Below are positions 43,637-54,561 of a stretch of 64,000 bases of DNA, piece by piece (position 1 is the stretch's first letter; each line of letters begins with the position of its first letter). Both the position numbers and the translations under genes were made by a program. The notes under the pieces are model-generated. The model saw only the letters and a program-made list of their open reading frames with translations. It was not told the origin of the DNA and ran no database searches. The DNA is from Microcoleus sp. FACHB-1515. Its GTDB lineage: Bacteria > Cyanobacteriota > Cyanobacteriia > Elainellales > Elainellaceae. Location: assembly GCF_014696105.1 (NCBI RefSeq), contig NZ_JACJPO010000027.1:124001-188000 (forward strand), in the 5' to 3' direction.

Positions 43637-45330
43637 TCGCGTGAAGGTGTGGGAGTGCGATCGGAGGAGTTGCTTAAGCTGGTGGCAAGCTGTTCGGGCG
43701 TTAGCGATCGCACCAGTTGCAGGGGCAGGGGCGCTTGGCTGAGACGGTTGGCGTAGGCAGCGCTCAGGTAAGGCCGATAGCTCGGCTGATTGGCGAGGTA
43801 GGTTTGGAAGAAGGCGACGCTGAAGGCGCTAATGTATCGACGGGCGATCGTCGGGTCGGGACCAATTACTTCAGGCGGCAAATCGACGGCAGGGTTTTCG
43901 CTGGGGCCAATAGTGGAGAAGTGCGTGCCGCCGCGCAGCAGCAGCAAGAAGCGATCGGGCGTGGTGAGCCAGGTGAACGGGCGAATCTGCTCGAATAGAG
44001 CGGGCGTGACGGTGTCTGCACTGCCGGAAACGATCATCACGGGTAGGTTGATTGGCGCTAGGTTTTCTTGACCGAAAATGCTGCTGTTGAAGGGGTTGAG
44101 CGCCATGACTGCTTTGATGCGATCGTCTCGCAGGCGGGGAGTGCGCTGGGGCAAATCGTTGGCCTGACATTGCAGCAGCAGCGACAGGTTAAATGAATCT
44201 CCGGGCGGACAGTCTTGGCGAAGCTGGTCGCGGTTGATTTCGGCTCCGGCCAAGGCCAGTGCAGTGTAGCCACCGAACGATTGCCCGATCACGCCGACCT
44301 GCTGCACGTTCAAGCGTCCGCGAAACAGCGGATCGTTGCGCGATCGACGATTCAAATCATTCAGCAGCAGTCGGATATCCAGGGCGCGATCGACAAATTC
44401 TTCTGGTTGAATCACCTCACCAGCCCTGCCGCTCAACAGCGCTTCAAGCTGGGCGGTGTTGCTGCCAGGGTGTTCAACGAGGGCGACGGCAAATCCATAA
44501 GAAGCTAGATGCTCTGCAAGATACGCAAACGAGGTGCGGTCTGATCCCAATCCGTGCGAAATCACGATCACCGGGGCGGCGGGCAGCGGCGGACGGTTGG
44601 CAGGCGCAACGGGCAGGTAAACATCGGCCAGAAATACGCGATCGCGCTGTCGATTCACCAGGGTAATCGTTTGCCGTTGTGACCTGTTCGGGCCAGGGGT
44701 TCGCAAATCCGGCAGGGCAGGATCGATCGGGGTGGCCGCTTCGAGTTCAAATTCGGTTTGCACAGCCGCTAGTGCTGCGGTCGATTCGTTGACGAGATCT
44801 TCCAGCTCGTCGGCAATTGCCAAGGTGCGATCGATCTCCACGCGCAGTCCGGCCAGCGGAAACTGCCGCAAAAAGTTCAGGGGCGTCAAGCCTTCTTGCG
44901 AATCGGCAGCAGCCAAAATCAACGCCGAGCGAATCGCATAAAAGCCGGACTTGTGCGACTCGGTTTGAATCAAGTTGCCGACGCGCTCTAGAATCGCTTC
45001 GCCCTGCTCGGTGTAGAGAAACTGCGAAACGGCAACCGCATCAATGTCGGCTCTGGCCTGCAAAATTTCCCGCAGTTGCTCTAGCTGTTCCGGCGTGGCA
45101 TAGCGAGCATAGGCAACGAGATCTCCGGTAATCTTTCCGGTTCTGGCATAGGTTTCAATCGCCTCAAACGACACCGATCGCTCAAATGCGCCGTAGGAAA
45201 AATAAATTCGCTGCACCGCTTGGGCAGGACGAGCCGCCAAAGGCACCGACAGCAGCAAGCCCAACCCCGATCCCAACAGCGATTGGCGGCAAAACGATAA
45301 GAAGCGATCGGTGAGCATAGGGCGATTCAT
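43633..45330 (-). CDS. Exported alpha/beta hydrolase with DUF1400 domain
   Basis: A 565-residue protein. A signal peptide is seen at about 1-38 (LLGSGLGLLLSVPLAARPAQA). The DUF1400 domain (about 40-170), a family typical of cyanobacterial secreted hydrolases, is followed by an alpha/beta hydrolase domain (about 215-540) with the oxyanion/HG region ISHGLGSDRTSFAYLAEHL, the nucleophile elbow GQSFGG and later SGSADTVTP and GGTHFS as Asp and His candidates. Substrate unknown. Downstream of ligA. Confidence 0.87.
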   Translation of the reverse strand: MNRPMLTDRFLSFCRQSLLGSGLGLLLSVPLAARPAQAVQRIYFSYGAFERSVSFEAIETYARTGKITGDLVAYARYATPEQLEQLREILQARADIDAVAVSQFLYTEQGEAILERVGNLIQTESHKSGFYAIRSALILAAADSQEGLTPLNFLRQFPLAGLRVEIDRTLAIADELEDLVNESTAALAAVQTEFELEAATPIDPALPDLRTPGPNRSQRQTITLVNRQRDRVFLADVYLPVAPANRPPLPAAPVIVISHGLGSDRTSFAYLAEHLASYGFAVALVEHPGSNTAQLEALLSGRAGEVIQPEEFVDRALDIRLLLNDLNRRSRNDPLFRGRLNVQQVGVIGQSFGGYTALALAGAEINRDQLRQDCPPGDSFNLSLLLQCQANDLPQRTPRLRDDRIKAVMALNPFNSSIFGQENLAPINLPVMIVSGSADTVTPALFEQIRPFTWLTTPDRFLLLLRGGTHFSTIGPSENPAVDLPPEVIGPDPTIARRYISAFSVAFFQTYLANQPSYRPYLSAAYANRLSQAPLPLQLVRSLTPEQLATSLSNSSDRTPTPSRD

Positions 45331-45436
45331 AGCGTCGGTCTTTCGGTTCTAGGTCGCAAAAATAAAGGAAGCAATTCGGCGGCAGTGGCGGTTGAACTGT
45401 CCACGCTACGGGTAGCCCTTCCTGACGGGCAGCAAA

Positions 45437-47518
<2,082 letters not shown>

Positions 47519-47671
47519 TCATCTCGTACAAATCCGACCGCTAGTCTAGCGTGGCGATCGAGTTTTCGGGATTTCCCAAAGGGCGGTTTTTATAAAGGTC
47601 AAAATTTCCAGTTAGAGCCAATTTCTCAATGGGAATACTGCAACCAGTATTTTCGCTTCGGAGACAAGAGT

Positions 47672-49015
47672 GTGGTTTTTCTATCAGGGCTGGCTTTATC
47701 AGGCATGACGAGCTTGTTTGCAGCAGTTGCGCCGATTCTTTTTGCCTCGCTTGGAGGTTTGCTTGGTTTCGCAATTCCACGCGCCGTCCAGCTTCCTCGC
47801 TACATCAAAATCCTGATTTTGCTTTATCAAAATTCCAGTCCTGATTCACAAACTCGGAAATACACAACTGGTATTTTGCTACTCCTGGGTGGCCTCTTGT
47901 CATTTATGGCTCACTCTTTTGTTCCATTCACAGGGTTTCCCATTGTTGGAGCAATCACAACGCCGATCGCCCTACTTTTTGCTTCAGTCGTGATTCTTGC
48001 AACTTTGGATTTAGTGACAAGACTCAACGAACCGTATGTGATGGAGCTTCAAGCAACCTACAAGTTTGAATTCCAAGAAATGCAAGATGATTTGCTGACC
48101 CTAAAAAATACATTGGGACCAGCTTGGACTGAACTGACTAAAAAAGTTCAAAAAGTTCTTGACGATCTTGCTCCGAAATTGGCTGAGCTAGGCAAAGAAG
48201 TTTCTGCTGAAATCAACAAATATTTCAGCAGCCAACTATCAGAACTCGTCGTCTATCTTGACGGTAAAAATTCCTCGAAAATTGTTCTCAACGAAGCGGA
48301 CATCAAAGCCATCAGCGAAAGTCTTGAACCCTGGAAAAAAGTTGGCGGTTCTTTAGCGTTGGGCGCTTTAACAGGTGCAAGTACAGGAATGGTGGCTTCA
48401 ACAGTTGCGGCATCGACTCTTGCGCCTGCTGCTTGGTGGACACCTTTTGTACCTGGAATGGTTCAAGGAATGATTTTTGGCAGCAAAACTGTTGTTGCAC
48501 CTGCAATGTTTAGCATGTGTACGGTTGCGGCTCCGATCGCCTTGGGATTGACAATCGGAACGGGCGTTTTCAGCGCAACCATGTTTGCACTCGGCAAAAT
48601 GGAAGACCAAAAACTCAGTCAATTTTTAGCTGATGTCATCATTGCTTCTTTGCCGATGGTTCGAGCCGATGGAGAGTTCAGCGAAGAGGAAAAACTCGCG
48701 ATTAAACAGCTTCTAGCCAATCCAAAAATTCAGCAGCAAGACCGCGATCGAGTCCTCACGGCAATGGATAGCGAAGATAGCTTCGATGACATCATCACCA
48801 AAAATCTGCTGTATGAGGAAAAAGAGGAAAAAATTCAGATCAAGCGCAAATTGATCTTGGCAATCACCTGGGAAATTGCGAAAGCTGACGGCAAAATTGA
48901 TGCACAAGAAGCCGCACTTCACGATCGAATGGCAAAAATTCTTCAGGTTCCACAAGAAACTGTGACAGAAGTGCGCCGCCTCATTACTCCGAAGCTGATG
49001 CTACAATCTTGCTAA
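47672..49015 (+). CDS. Membrane protein with C-terminal TerB-like domain
   Basis: A 447-residue protein. N-terminal membrane region (about 1-115) with at least four hydrophobic segments (SLFAAVAPILFASLGGLLGFAI, TGILLLLGGLLSFMAHSFV, IALLFASVVILATL). Then a charged coiled coil (about 130-205), a glycine/alanine-rich hydrophobic stretch (about 225-295) and a TerB-like helical domain (about 300-440; SLPMVRADGEFSEEEKLAIKQL and EIAKADGKIDAQEAALHDRM, the acidic DG/DGxxxxxE metal sites). TerB domains occur in tellurite-resistance and phage-defence contexts. GTG 47672 (GGAG 8 nt before) is preferred over ATG 47705. AT-richer than neighbours. Confidence 0.75.
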   Translation: MVFLSGLALSGMTSLFAAVAPILFASLGGLLGFAIPRAVQLPRYIKILILLYQNSSPDSQTRKYTTGILLLLGGLLSFMAHSFVPFTGFPIVGAITTPIALLFASVVILATLDLVTRLNEPYVMELQATYKFEFQEMQDDLLTLKNTLGPAWTELTKKVQKVLDDLAPKLAELGKEVSAEINKYFSSQLSELVVYLDGKNSSKIVLNEADIKAISESLEPWKKVGGSLALGALTGASTGMVASTVAASTLAPAAWWTPFVPGMVQGMIFGSKTVVAPAMFSMCTVAAPIALGLTIGTGVFSATMFALGKMEDQKLSQFLADVIIASLPMVRADGEFSEEEKLAIKQLLANPKIQQQDRDRVLTAMDSEDSFDDIITKNLLYEEKEEKIQIKRKLILAITWEIAKADGKIDAQEAALHDRMAKILQVPQETVTEVRRLITPKLMLQSC

Positions 49016-49021
49016 TCTGTC

Positions 49022-49065
49022 AAGCGTTCTTCTCGTAAAGTTGTGAGAAGGACGCTTTTGTTTTA
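49022..49065 (+). terminator. Rho-independent terminator of the TerB-like gene
   Basis: 13-bp stem (AAGCGTTCTTCTC / GAGAAGGACGCTT, one G-U) with a 10-nt loop, followed by TTGTTTT. Starts 6 bp after the stop. Confidence 0.85.
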
Positions 49066-49860
49066 CACGATCGCCACTCGATCGCCGCGTCGAATTTTGC
49101 CGCCCTGCACGACGCTGGCGTAGATGCCCACGTGACCTTGATTGTGTTTGACAATGGTTCGCAGAATGTCTACGTCGTTGGGCAGTTCAGACTGCGGCAT
49201 CGTGGTCATGACGCAGCGGGGGCAAGGTTCGGTGATGCTGAGGCGGACTTGATCGCCGATCGCCAAAGTTTTCCCCACCCAGTCATTTTCGACAAATCCG
49301 GTTGCGCTGTCGATCGGCTGGATCACAAAGTTGGGACGAAAGCGGCGCGGTTCAAAGCGCGACGTAGGCTGAAGGAATTGAAACTGATTGAGCGTTGCGG
49401 TTGTCAGCAGATGCACAGTGGCGGCATCGAAAAAGGTATTGGGGCGAATGGCGGCGTTTGTTTCCGCATCCGCATCGGGAATGCCTTCGATGTCCGGCGT
49501 GTACATTTCGATGCTCGGTTCGGCGGGTGCAGCGGTTTCCAGCTTCACCTTGCGGCCAAATGCTTCGGACAAAATGTCGTTAATGTCCGATCGATCGCCC
49601 ATCACAATCGAGCCGTCGGGCAGCGTAATTTTCACCTGAGTTGGAGAATCGAGCGCGGCGCGACATTCAAACAACACGCCCCACTTGCGCGGCAGCTTGG
49701 CGCTGATGATTTTTCCGGTTTCGGCATCCACGAGGGCATAGGCACGATCGCCCATCAGTCCCCGCTCTGCCACCTCGGTCGCGTTTAGCTCCTCGCCCAG
49801 CATCGACTTGACCGGATAGCGCCACATCGACACGATCGAACCCACCACTGATTCACTCAT
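49063..49860 (-). CDS. MOSC-domain protein
   Basis: A 265-residue protein. N-terminal MOSC beta-barrel part (VGSIVSMWRYPVKSMLGEEL; RGLMGDRAYALVDAETGKII) and the C-terminal MOSC domain (about 135-265) with the conserved Cys in PCPRCVMTTMPQSELPND. MOSC domains bind molybdenum-cofactor-type sulfur, and the cysteine is the usual ligand or persulfide site. Length is full. Function (amidoxime reduction or cofactor sulfur transfer) is not clear. It lies opposite the ammonium-transporter gene, which is read the other way. Confidence 0.9.
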   Translation of the reverse strand: MSESVVGSIVSMWRYPVKSMLGEELNATEVAERGLMGDRAYALVDAETGKIISAKLPRKWGVLFECRAALDSPTQVKITLPDGSIVMGDRSDINDILSEAFGRKVKLETAAPAEPSIEMYTPDIEGIPDADAETNAAIRPNTFFDAATVHLLTTATLNQFQFLQPTSRFEPRRFRPNFVIQPIDSATGFVENDWVGKTLAIGDQVRLSITEPCPRCVMTTMPQSELPNDVDILRTIVKHNQGHVGIYASVVQGGKIRRGDRVAIV

Positions 49861-50222
49861 TTTTGGCTCCCTCGATTCTGAACTCTTGCATCGGGTCGAT
49901 CGTCACAGGGCGATCGTGAAGCGCTCCCAGAATGGTATCGCAATCCTCTCAAAAAGCAGTTTGAGGGCAAGAGCAACACAGACAAAACTTAAAATTTACC
50001 GCTGACGGTTCATTCCTATCGCCAAAGATAAACGGCTGGAATCTAAGAAATCGTCAATCTGGATACATTTGTGGAATCAAATCAGAGCATAAGATTCGCT
50101 TCAGGATTTGCATAGACGGTCATAGCCATCGATCGCATCTGTCTTTCAGCAGAATCTCGCGATCGGCTCGACGCCATGCTGTGCAAGCTTGCTGAATCAC
50201 CCGACTCGATCACCTCATCACC
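49861..50222. other. 362-bp divergent region upstream of amt
   Basis: No GTA-N8-TAC NtcA box and no glutamine riboswitch core was found, although an ammonium transporter would be expected to be nitrogen-controlled. TAAGAT near 50092 could be a -10. No small gene recognised. Confidence 0.5.
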
Positions 50223-51626
50223 ATGTCTCCTGAAGCACAAGAATTTTTAGGAACATTTGTACCGGAGTCCTTTTACTATTGGTCTTCGGTGTTTATGTTG
50301 CTGATCCACGCAGGCTTTTTGGCCTATGAAGGCGGTGCATCCCGCACCAAAAACGTCCTTGCCACAATGGTGAAAAACCTGCTGACTCTGGCAAGCGTCG
50401 GTCTGGGATTTTTCTTCTTTGGCTGGTGGGTCTACAATGCCTTTCCGTTCTTTCCGCTCACGGGCGGCATTCTTGGCCCCTGGACAAATCCGCAGCAGAG
50501 CGAAACGATCGCCACTGCCATGACCTATGTGGATGCGTCCTACCCCTGGTCGCCCGCGCTGGGTCCCAATACCGCCGACCACATGACGGGCGTATTTTTC
50601 TTCGCCTTTGCCCTGTTTGCAATGACGACCGCTTCGATCTTGTCCGGTGCGCTGATTGAGCGCGTCAAGATCGGCGCGTATCTGGTGATGTCGATCGTGC
50701 TGGGCTGCTTCACCTGGGTCGTCGCAGCGGCTTGGGGCTGGAATGCGTTCGGCTGGATGTTTACCCAACTGGGCTATCACGATTTTGGCTGCGCGGGCGT
50801 CGTGCATGGCGTGTCCGGCTTTTTCACCTTGGGCGTTTTGCTGAACCTTGGACCTCGCATCGGCAAATACGACGCCAACGGCAAACCCCGCCCAATTCTG
50901 CCGCACAACCTGCCGCTGACGATGGTGGGGCTGATGCTGATTTTCGTCGGCTTCTATGCCTTCCTTGCCGCCTGCTTGATTTACCTGCCCGGATACGAAA
51001 AGGAAACGACGATCTACGGCACACCGATGACCTTGGCCTCGATCGGTGTGAGTACGACGCTCGCCCTTGCTGCGGGACTCGTGGGCGCTTACGTTTCCTC
51101 AAAGGGCGATCCGTTCTTCACGATTTCGGGCGGACTGGCAGGCATCATCACATCAGGCGCAGGCATGGACATCTACCATCCTTCGATCGTGATTATCCTC
51201 GCCTTCATCGCGTCCTTCCTGATGCCAAAAGTGATTGTGGCGATCGAAAAATTCGGCATTGACGATGCAGTTGGCGCAGTTGGCGTACACGGCTTCTGCG
51301 GACTGTTGGGATCGGTGCTGGTGGGCTTTGTGGCGGCGGGTTATCCGCAAGGCGAAGGCATTCCCAACATCAACCCGATCGGTCAAATCACCGGAGCGCT
51401 GATCTGCACCATTCTGCTCGGCTTCATTCCGGGCTACGCGACAAGCTGGATTTTGAAGAAATTCAACTTGCTGCGCGTTTCGCGGGAAGAAGAACTCCAA
51501 GGACTTGACATCGCTGATTTGGGCGTGGAAGGCTATCCCGAATACGCCACGCCGTCATTTGTCACGCATGTCACCTCGCGAGAATCGATCGCGCCCCGCA
51601 GTTCAACAGACCTCGCCCCCGAATAG
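50223..51626 (+). CDS. amt: Ammonium transporter, Amt family
   Basis: A 467-residue trimeric channel-type transporter with 11 membrane helices. The two pore His are seen in CAGVVHGVSG and GAVGVHGFCG. The extended N-terminus has no cleavable signal, and the loop between helices is normal. The C-terminal tail (about 430-467; RVSREEELQGLDIADLGVEGY) carries the conserved EEELxGLD that contacts GlnK/PII. So it should take up ammonium under PII control. A small membrane gene follows 9 bp later. Confidence 0.95.
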   Translation: MSPEAQEFLGTFVPESFYYWSSVFMLLIHAGFLAYEGGASRTKNVLATMVKNLLTLASVGLGFFFFGWWVYNAFPFFPLTGGILGPWTNPQQSETIATAMTYVDASYPWSPALGPNTADHMTGVFFFAFALFAMTTASILSGALIERVKIGAYLVMSIVLGCFTWVVAAAWGWNAFGWMFTQLGYHDFGCAGVVHGVSGFFTLGVLLNLGPRIGKYDANGKPRPILPHNLPLTMVGLMLIFVGFYAFLAACLIYLPGYEKETTIYGTPMTLASIGVSTTLALAAGLVGAYVSSKGDPFFTISGGLAGIITSGAGMDIYHPSIVIILAFIASFLMPKVIVAIEKFGIDDAVGAVGVHGFCGLLGSVLVGFVAAGYPQGEGIPNINPIGQITGALICTILLGFIPGYATSWILKKFNLLRVSREEELQGLDIADLGVEGYPEYATPSFVTHVTSRESIAPRSSTDLAPE

Positions 51627-51635
51627 GAGAACCTG

Positions 51636-52016
51636 ATGAGCAGTCCTTTTTCCAGCTTTCAAGAATTTTCAGAAGCGGATGGCCCGATCTACACCTTTGC
51701 CAACAATCCAACGATGATCGGCTTCCTGCTAATCCTCTGTTTGGCAATCACCGTGTATTTCCTCTACGCCTCCTACACGATGAAGCAGGACAAGTCGGGC
51801 AATTCCGCTGCTGCGATCGGTCTGCTGCTCGTGGCAGGTGCAGCCTCATTGTTTAACCTGTTCACTCCTTCACCCAAGCAGCCGCAGATGAGCGATCGCC
51901 CCCACCCGCAGCGCAGCACAACCGCCAAAGCTTTGCAGCCCCTCGCTCTGCTGGGCATGGTCGGCATTGGGCGATCGAGCTTGGGACGCAAGCGTCGCCG
52001 CAAGTCACGTCGCTAG
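51636..52016 (+). CDS. Small two-helix membrane protein coupled to amt
   Basis: A 126-residue protein. Two membrane helices (about 28-48 MIGFLLILCLAITVYFLYASY and 58-75), then a proline-rich basic tail ending in KRRRKSRR. I do not recognise the family. It begins 9 bp after amt with its own GGAGAA ribosome site, so it is cotranscribed and probably works with the transporter. The basic tail could contact lipid headgroups, RNA or a protein partner. Confidence 0.75.
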   Translation: MSSPFSSFQEFSEADGPIYTFANNPTMIGFLLILCLAITVYFLYASYTMKQDKSGNSAAAIGLLLVAGAASLFNLFTPSPKQPQMSDRPHPQRSTTAKALQPLALLGMVGIGRSSLGRKRRRKSRR

Positions 52017-52061
52017 TGTTGGCTGTTTGCAGGAATCGATCGAGCGGGATGCGAAAGCGTT

Positions 52062-52159
52062 TGCCCTCATCCCCTAACCCCTTCTCCCTAGGGAGAAGGG
52101 GAACCAAACCGGATCAGAAGTCCCTCTCCCCCAGCGAGAGGGATTTAGGGTGAGGGTCA
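52062..52159. repeat. 98-bp imperfect palindromic intergenic repeat (copy 1)
   Basis: Begins CCCTCATCCCCTAACCCC and ends GGGTGAGGG, with CTTCTCCCTAGGGAGAAG as an inner hairpin. Reverse complement matches copy 2 at 58033-58129 through ATCCGGTT and GGTTCCCCTTCTCC. Confidence 0.75.
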
Positions 52160-52232
52160 AGGCGATTGCTTCCTGCTAAAAATTTATGACAGCGATCGGG
52201 CGGGAAGCAAATCTCGCCCTTCTTGATGCGCT

Positions 52233-53522
52233 TCATCGCTGACGGTGATACCAGCGAGCGATTCGATCGGGCGAAATGCCGATTAGATAGGCGGCGATCG
52301 CAACCTGATTAATAATCGTCGTTTTGAAAACTCCCAGCTTTTGCCAGCGACGGGCAGACGTGAGGACGGCATCAGGCGCGATCGCAATGCGTCCCAGCCG
52401 CCGCAGCCGCCGCACCAACTCAAAATCCTCCATCATCGGCAGATCGGGAAATCCGCCGATCTGCCAAAAGGTGTCTCGACGCAAAAACAAAGCCTGATCG
52501 CCATACGGAAATTGAAGGAAACGCGATCGCCAATTTGCGCCCCATTCTACGATCCGCAATCCCGTCTCCCTGCCGTCGATTCCCAAGCGAAACGCTCCGG
52601 CGATCGCGTTCGATCGCGCCATTTGCTCAACCGTCGCAAAAAAATTTGGCGGCAATCGCGTATCGGCATGAAGAAACAGCAGCCAATTTGCCGTTGCCAG
52701 CCGTGCCCCCGCATTCATCTGACGAGCGCGACCCCGATCGCCACTCAGCGCGATCGCCTTTTTCCCTCGCGCCACCGCCAAAGTCGCATCCTCGCTGCCG
52801 CCATCTGAGACAATCACCTCAATCTCCGCTTGCTGATTGAGCATCCGCAAAGTTTCCAGCAGCGACGCCATCTCATTCAAAGTAGGAATCACGATCGCCA
52901 ATTTTGGTCGCTTGATCTGCTCCCAAACGATCAGATCAGCAGGGCGATCGATATCGCTCAAGGTTTCCAACCGTCCAATCGAAAGTTGCTGCTGGCGGGC
53001 ACGATCGATCGTCTGCTCGAAGACAATTTCGGTACTCCAAGCAATTTCCTGAAACAAAGTCGGCTGAAACGACCGCAAGCCCAACAAATAGTAGCCGCCA
53101 TCCGCCGCCGCCCCGATCGCCATATCGCAACTGTCCAACTGTGCAAAGGCGCGATCGAGCAAATTAGCAGTAATCGAAGGGCAGTCCGTGCCGATCACCA
53201 CGACGCGATTGGCCTTGCTGAAGGCAGACTCGATCGCTCCCGTCAGCTTCACGCCCAAATCGCCTTCGGCCTGCGGAACGTAGCACAAATCTTCGCCCAG
53301 CCAAGCCTGCATCCTGCTTTCATCGGCTGAACTGCTGGCGTAATGCACCTCGATCGCGCAGTTGCGGCGAACGGCCAGCCGCCGAGCTTGAGCGATCGTC
53401 CACTCGGTCATCTGCCGCTGAAGCTGCGCGGCTCCCTCCGCTCCTAAAGCCGGAATCAGTCGCGTCTTTGCCCTTCCCGCTTCGGGATAGCGCGTGAAAA
53501 TGATCAGCCGTTCTGTCTTCAA
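52233..53522 (-). CDS. Fused DUF2064 nucleotidyl/glycosyl-transferase and GT2-like glycosyltransferase
   Basis: A 429-residue protein that joins two families usually encoded separately. Residues 1-205 match DUF2064/TIGR04282: IIFTRYPEAGRAKTRLIPALG, VIGTDCPSIT, GYYLLGL. Residues 210-429 match TIGR04283-type GT2: IVIPTLNEMASL, LFLHADTRLP, GDQALFLRRDTFW, PMMEDFEL. Both families are found in arsenosugar biosynthesis gene sets; by itself this does not prove that role. It follows 5-formyl-THF cyclo-ligase by 23 bp. Confidence 0.88.
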   Translation of the reverse strand: MKTERLIIFTRYPEAGRAKTRLIPALGAEGAAQLQRQMTEWTIAQARRLAVRRNCAIEVHYASSSADESRMQAWLGEDLCYVPQAEGDLGVKLTGAIESAFSKANRVVVIGTDCPSITANLLDRAFAQLDSCDMAIGAAADGGYYLLGLRSFQPTLFQEIAWSTEIVFEQTIDRARQQQLSIGRLETLSDIDRPADLIVWEQIKRPKLAIVIPTLNEMASLLETLRMLNQQAEIEVIVSDGGSEDATLAVARGKKAIALSGDRGRARQMNAGARLATANWLLFLHADTRLPPNFFATVEQMARSNAIAGAFRLGIDGRETGLRIVEWGANWRSRFLQFPYGDQALFLRRDTFWQIGGFPDLPMMEDFELVRRLRRLGRIAIAPDAVLTSARRWQKLGVFKTTIINQVAIAAYLIGISPDRIARWYHRQR

Positions 53523-53545
53523 GGCTTCAACGCTAAAAAATTATC

Positions 53546-54115
53546 CTAGCGTGTCCCCGCCGCTCCACAGCCCGCCTCGGTACAAATTTGCTGCAACGGT
53601 TGATCCCACGCTTCGATCGAAATTTCTCGCACTCGCCCCACCTCAAACACGATCGCGATCGTCCGCTTGCTCGACCAAGCCGCAGAACCCAAGAGGCGAT
53701 CGTAATAGCCGCCGCCATAGCCCAGCCGATAGCCGCGATCGTCCACGCCCACACAGGGAACCAAGATCAGATCTACCTGTTCCGGCTCGATCGTCGGCGC
53801 AGTCTCAGCAGGCTCCGCAATGCCGTAATAACCTTGCACCAGCGGGTCAGCGATCGTCCACCGATGCCAAAACAGCGACTTCCCCACGCAGCGCGGAAAT
53901 CCCCAGGTCTTCTCGGCAAACATCTTGTCGGCAAACAAAGACGACAAATCTGGCTCTTGTTGAATGCTGAAATAGCCCAAAACCGTTCGAGCCGAGCGAA
54001 ATTCCGGCCAGTTTTTGAGATGGTGACAAATCTGCTGGCTTTTGGTTTGCCATTCTTCCGCTGACAGATTTCGGCGCAGCGTCAGCAGCGATCGACGCAG
54101 TTCAGATTTGTTCAT
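53546..54115 (-). CDS. 5-formyltetrahydrofolate cyclo-ligase
   Basis: A 189-residue enzyme. N-terminal NKSELRRSLLTLRRNLSAEEW, VLGYFSIQQEPDLSSLF, and the diagnostic LGYGGGYYDRLLG near the C-terminal third. Converts 5-formyl-THF to 5,10-methenyl-THF with ATP, retrieving the storage form of folate. Length typical. Sits in a three-gene minus-strand cluster, 27 bp after the 85-residue gene and 23 bp before the fusion gene. Confidence 0.93.
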   Translation of the reverse strand: MNKSELRRSLLTLRRNLSAEEWQTKSQQICHHLKNWPEFRSARTVLGYFSIQQEPDLSSLFADKMFAEKTWGFPRCVGKSLFWHRWTIADPLVQGYYGIAEPAETAPTIEPEQVDLILVPCVGVDDRGYRLGYGGGYYDRLLGSAAWSSKRTIAIVFEVGRVREISIEAWDQPLQQICTEAGCGAAGTR

Positions 54116-54142
54116 GGAGAAGCGATCGAAACGACCTTGATT

Positions 54143-54400
54143 CTAAACCTCCAGGTCTTGATTGGTGGTGCGATCGCGCTGCGGTTGGCGTTGCGACTCA
54201 GATTCGATCGCACAAATCAGCGTCGTATCCGCCTCAACATCAAACACGATCGCAAATTTGGCTTCGGGCACAAGCCGCCGCAATGTCCAGTAATGCCCCT
54301 CTGCCTCCACACGACTGCGATAGCGAGCAACGATCGATCGCTCCAAATCCGGGTGCAGTCGCATGATTGCCCAACTGTAGAGGCGTTCACGATAAGGCAT
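54143..54400 (-). CDS. Conserved small hypothetical protein
   Basis: An 85-residue protein (RERLYSWAIMRLHPDLERSIVARYRSRVEAEGHY), charged, without membrane segment. Pattern: two helices then a beta strand pair (FAIVFDVEAD). Similar small proteins occur widely in cyanobacteria. First gene of the cluster with cyclo-ligase and transferase fusion. Function unknown. Confidence 0.65.
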   Translation of the reverse strand: MPYRERLYSWAIMRLHPDLERSIVARYRSRVEAEGHYWTLRRLVPEAKFAIVFDVEADTTLICAIESESQRQPQRDRTTNQDLEV

Positions 54401-54496
54401 AATGATTGAGTCTCCATTGCAAAGTGGAGCCAGAGCCAGCGGGATTTGCTTTCTCAGGGCGATCGCTGGCTCTGACTATTTGACTGTGTTCTTGAA

Positions 54497-54528
54497 TAGT
54501 AGTCGGTCGTCTGCCAGTAGTCAACTAC
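54497..54528. promoter_or_regulatory. Operator-like repeats upstream of the XRE gene
   Basis: GTAGT-CA-ACTAC (54517-54528) is a perfect 5-bp-arm palindrome. A related half-site TAGTAGTC lies 19 bp upstream (54497-54504). They are 34 bp before the XRE start at 54562. Confidence 0.4.
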
Positions 54529-54561
54529 CACTTGAGGGGCGATCGAATTTGGCAAACCGAA

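Noticed and set aside
49970-50050. GGTTCATTC near GGAATC upstream of amt, first suspected to be a glutamine riboswitch
   Set aside because: The required ACGGAAGUAGG core is absent.
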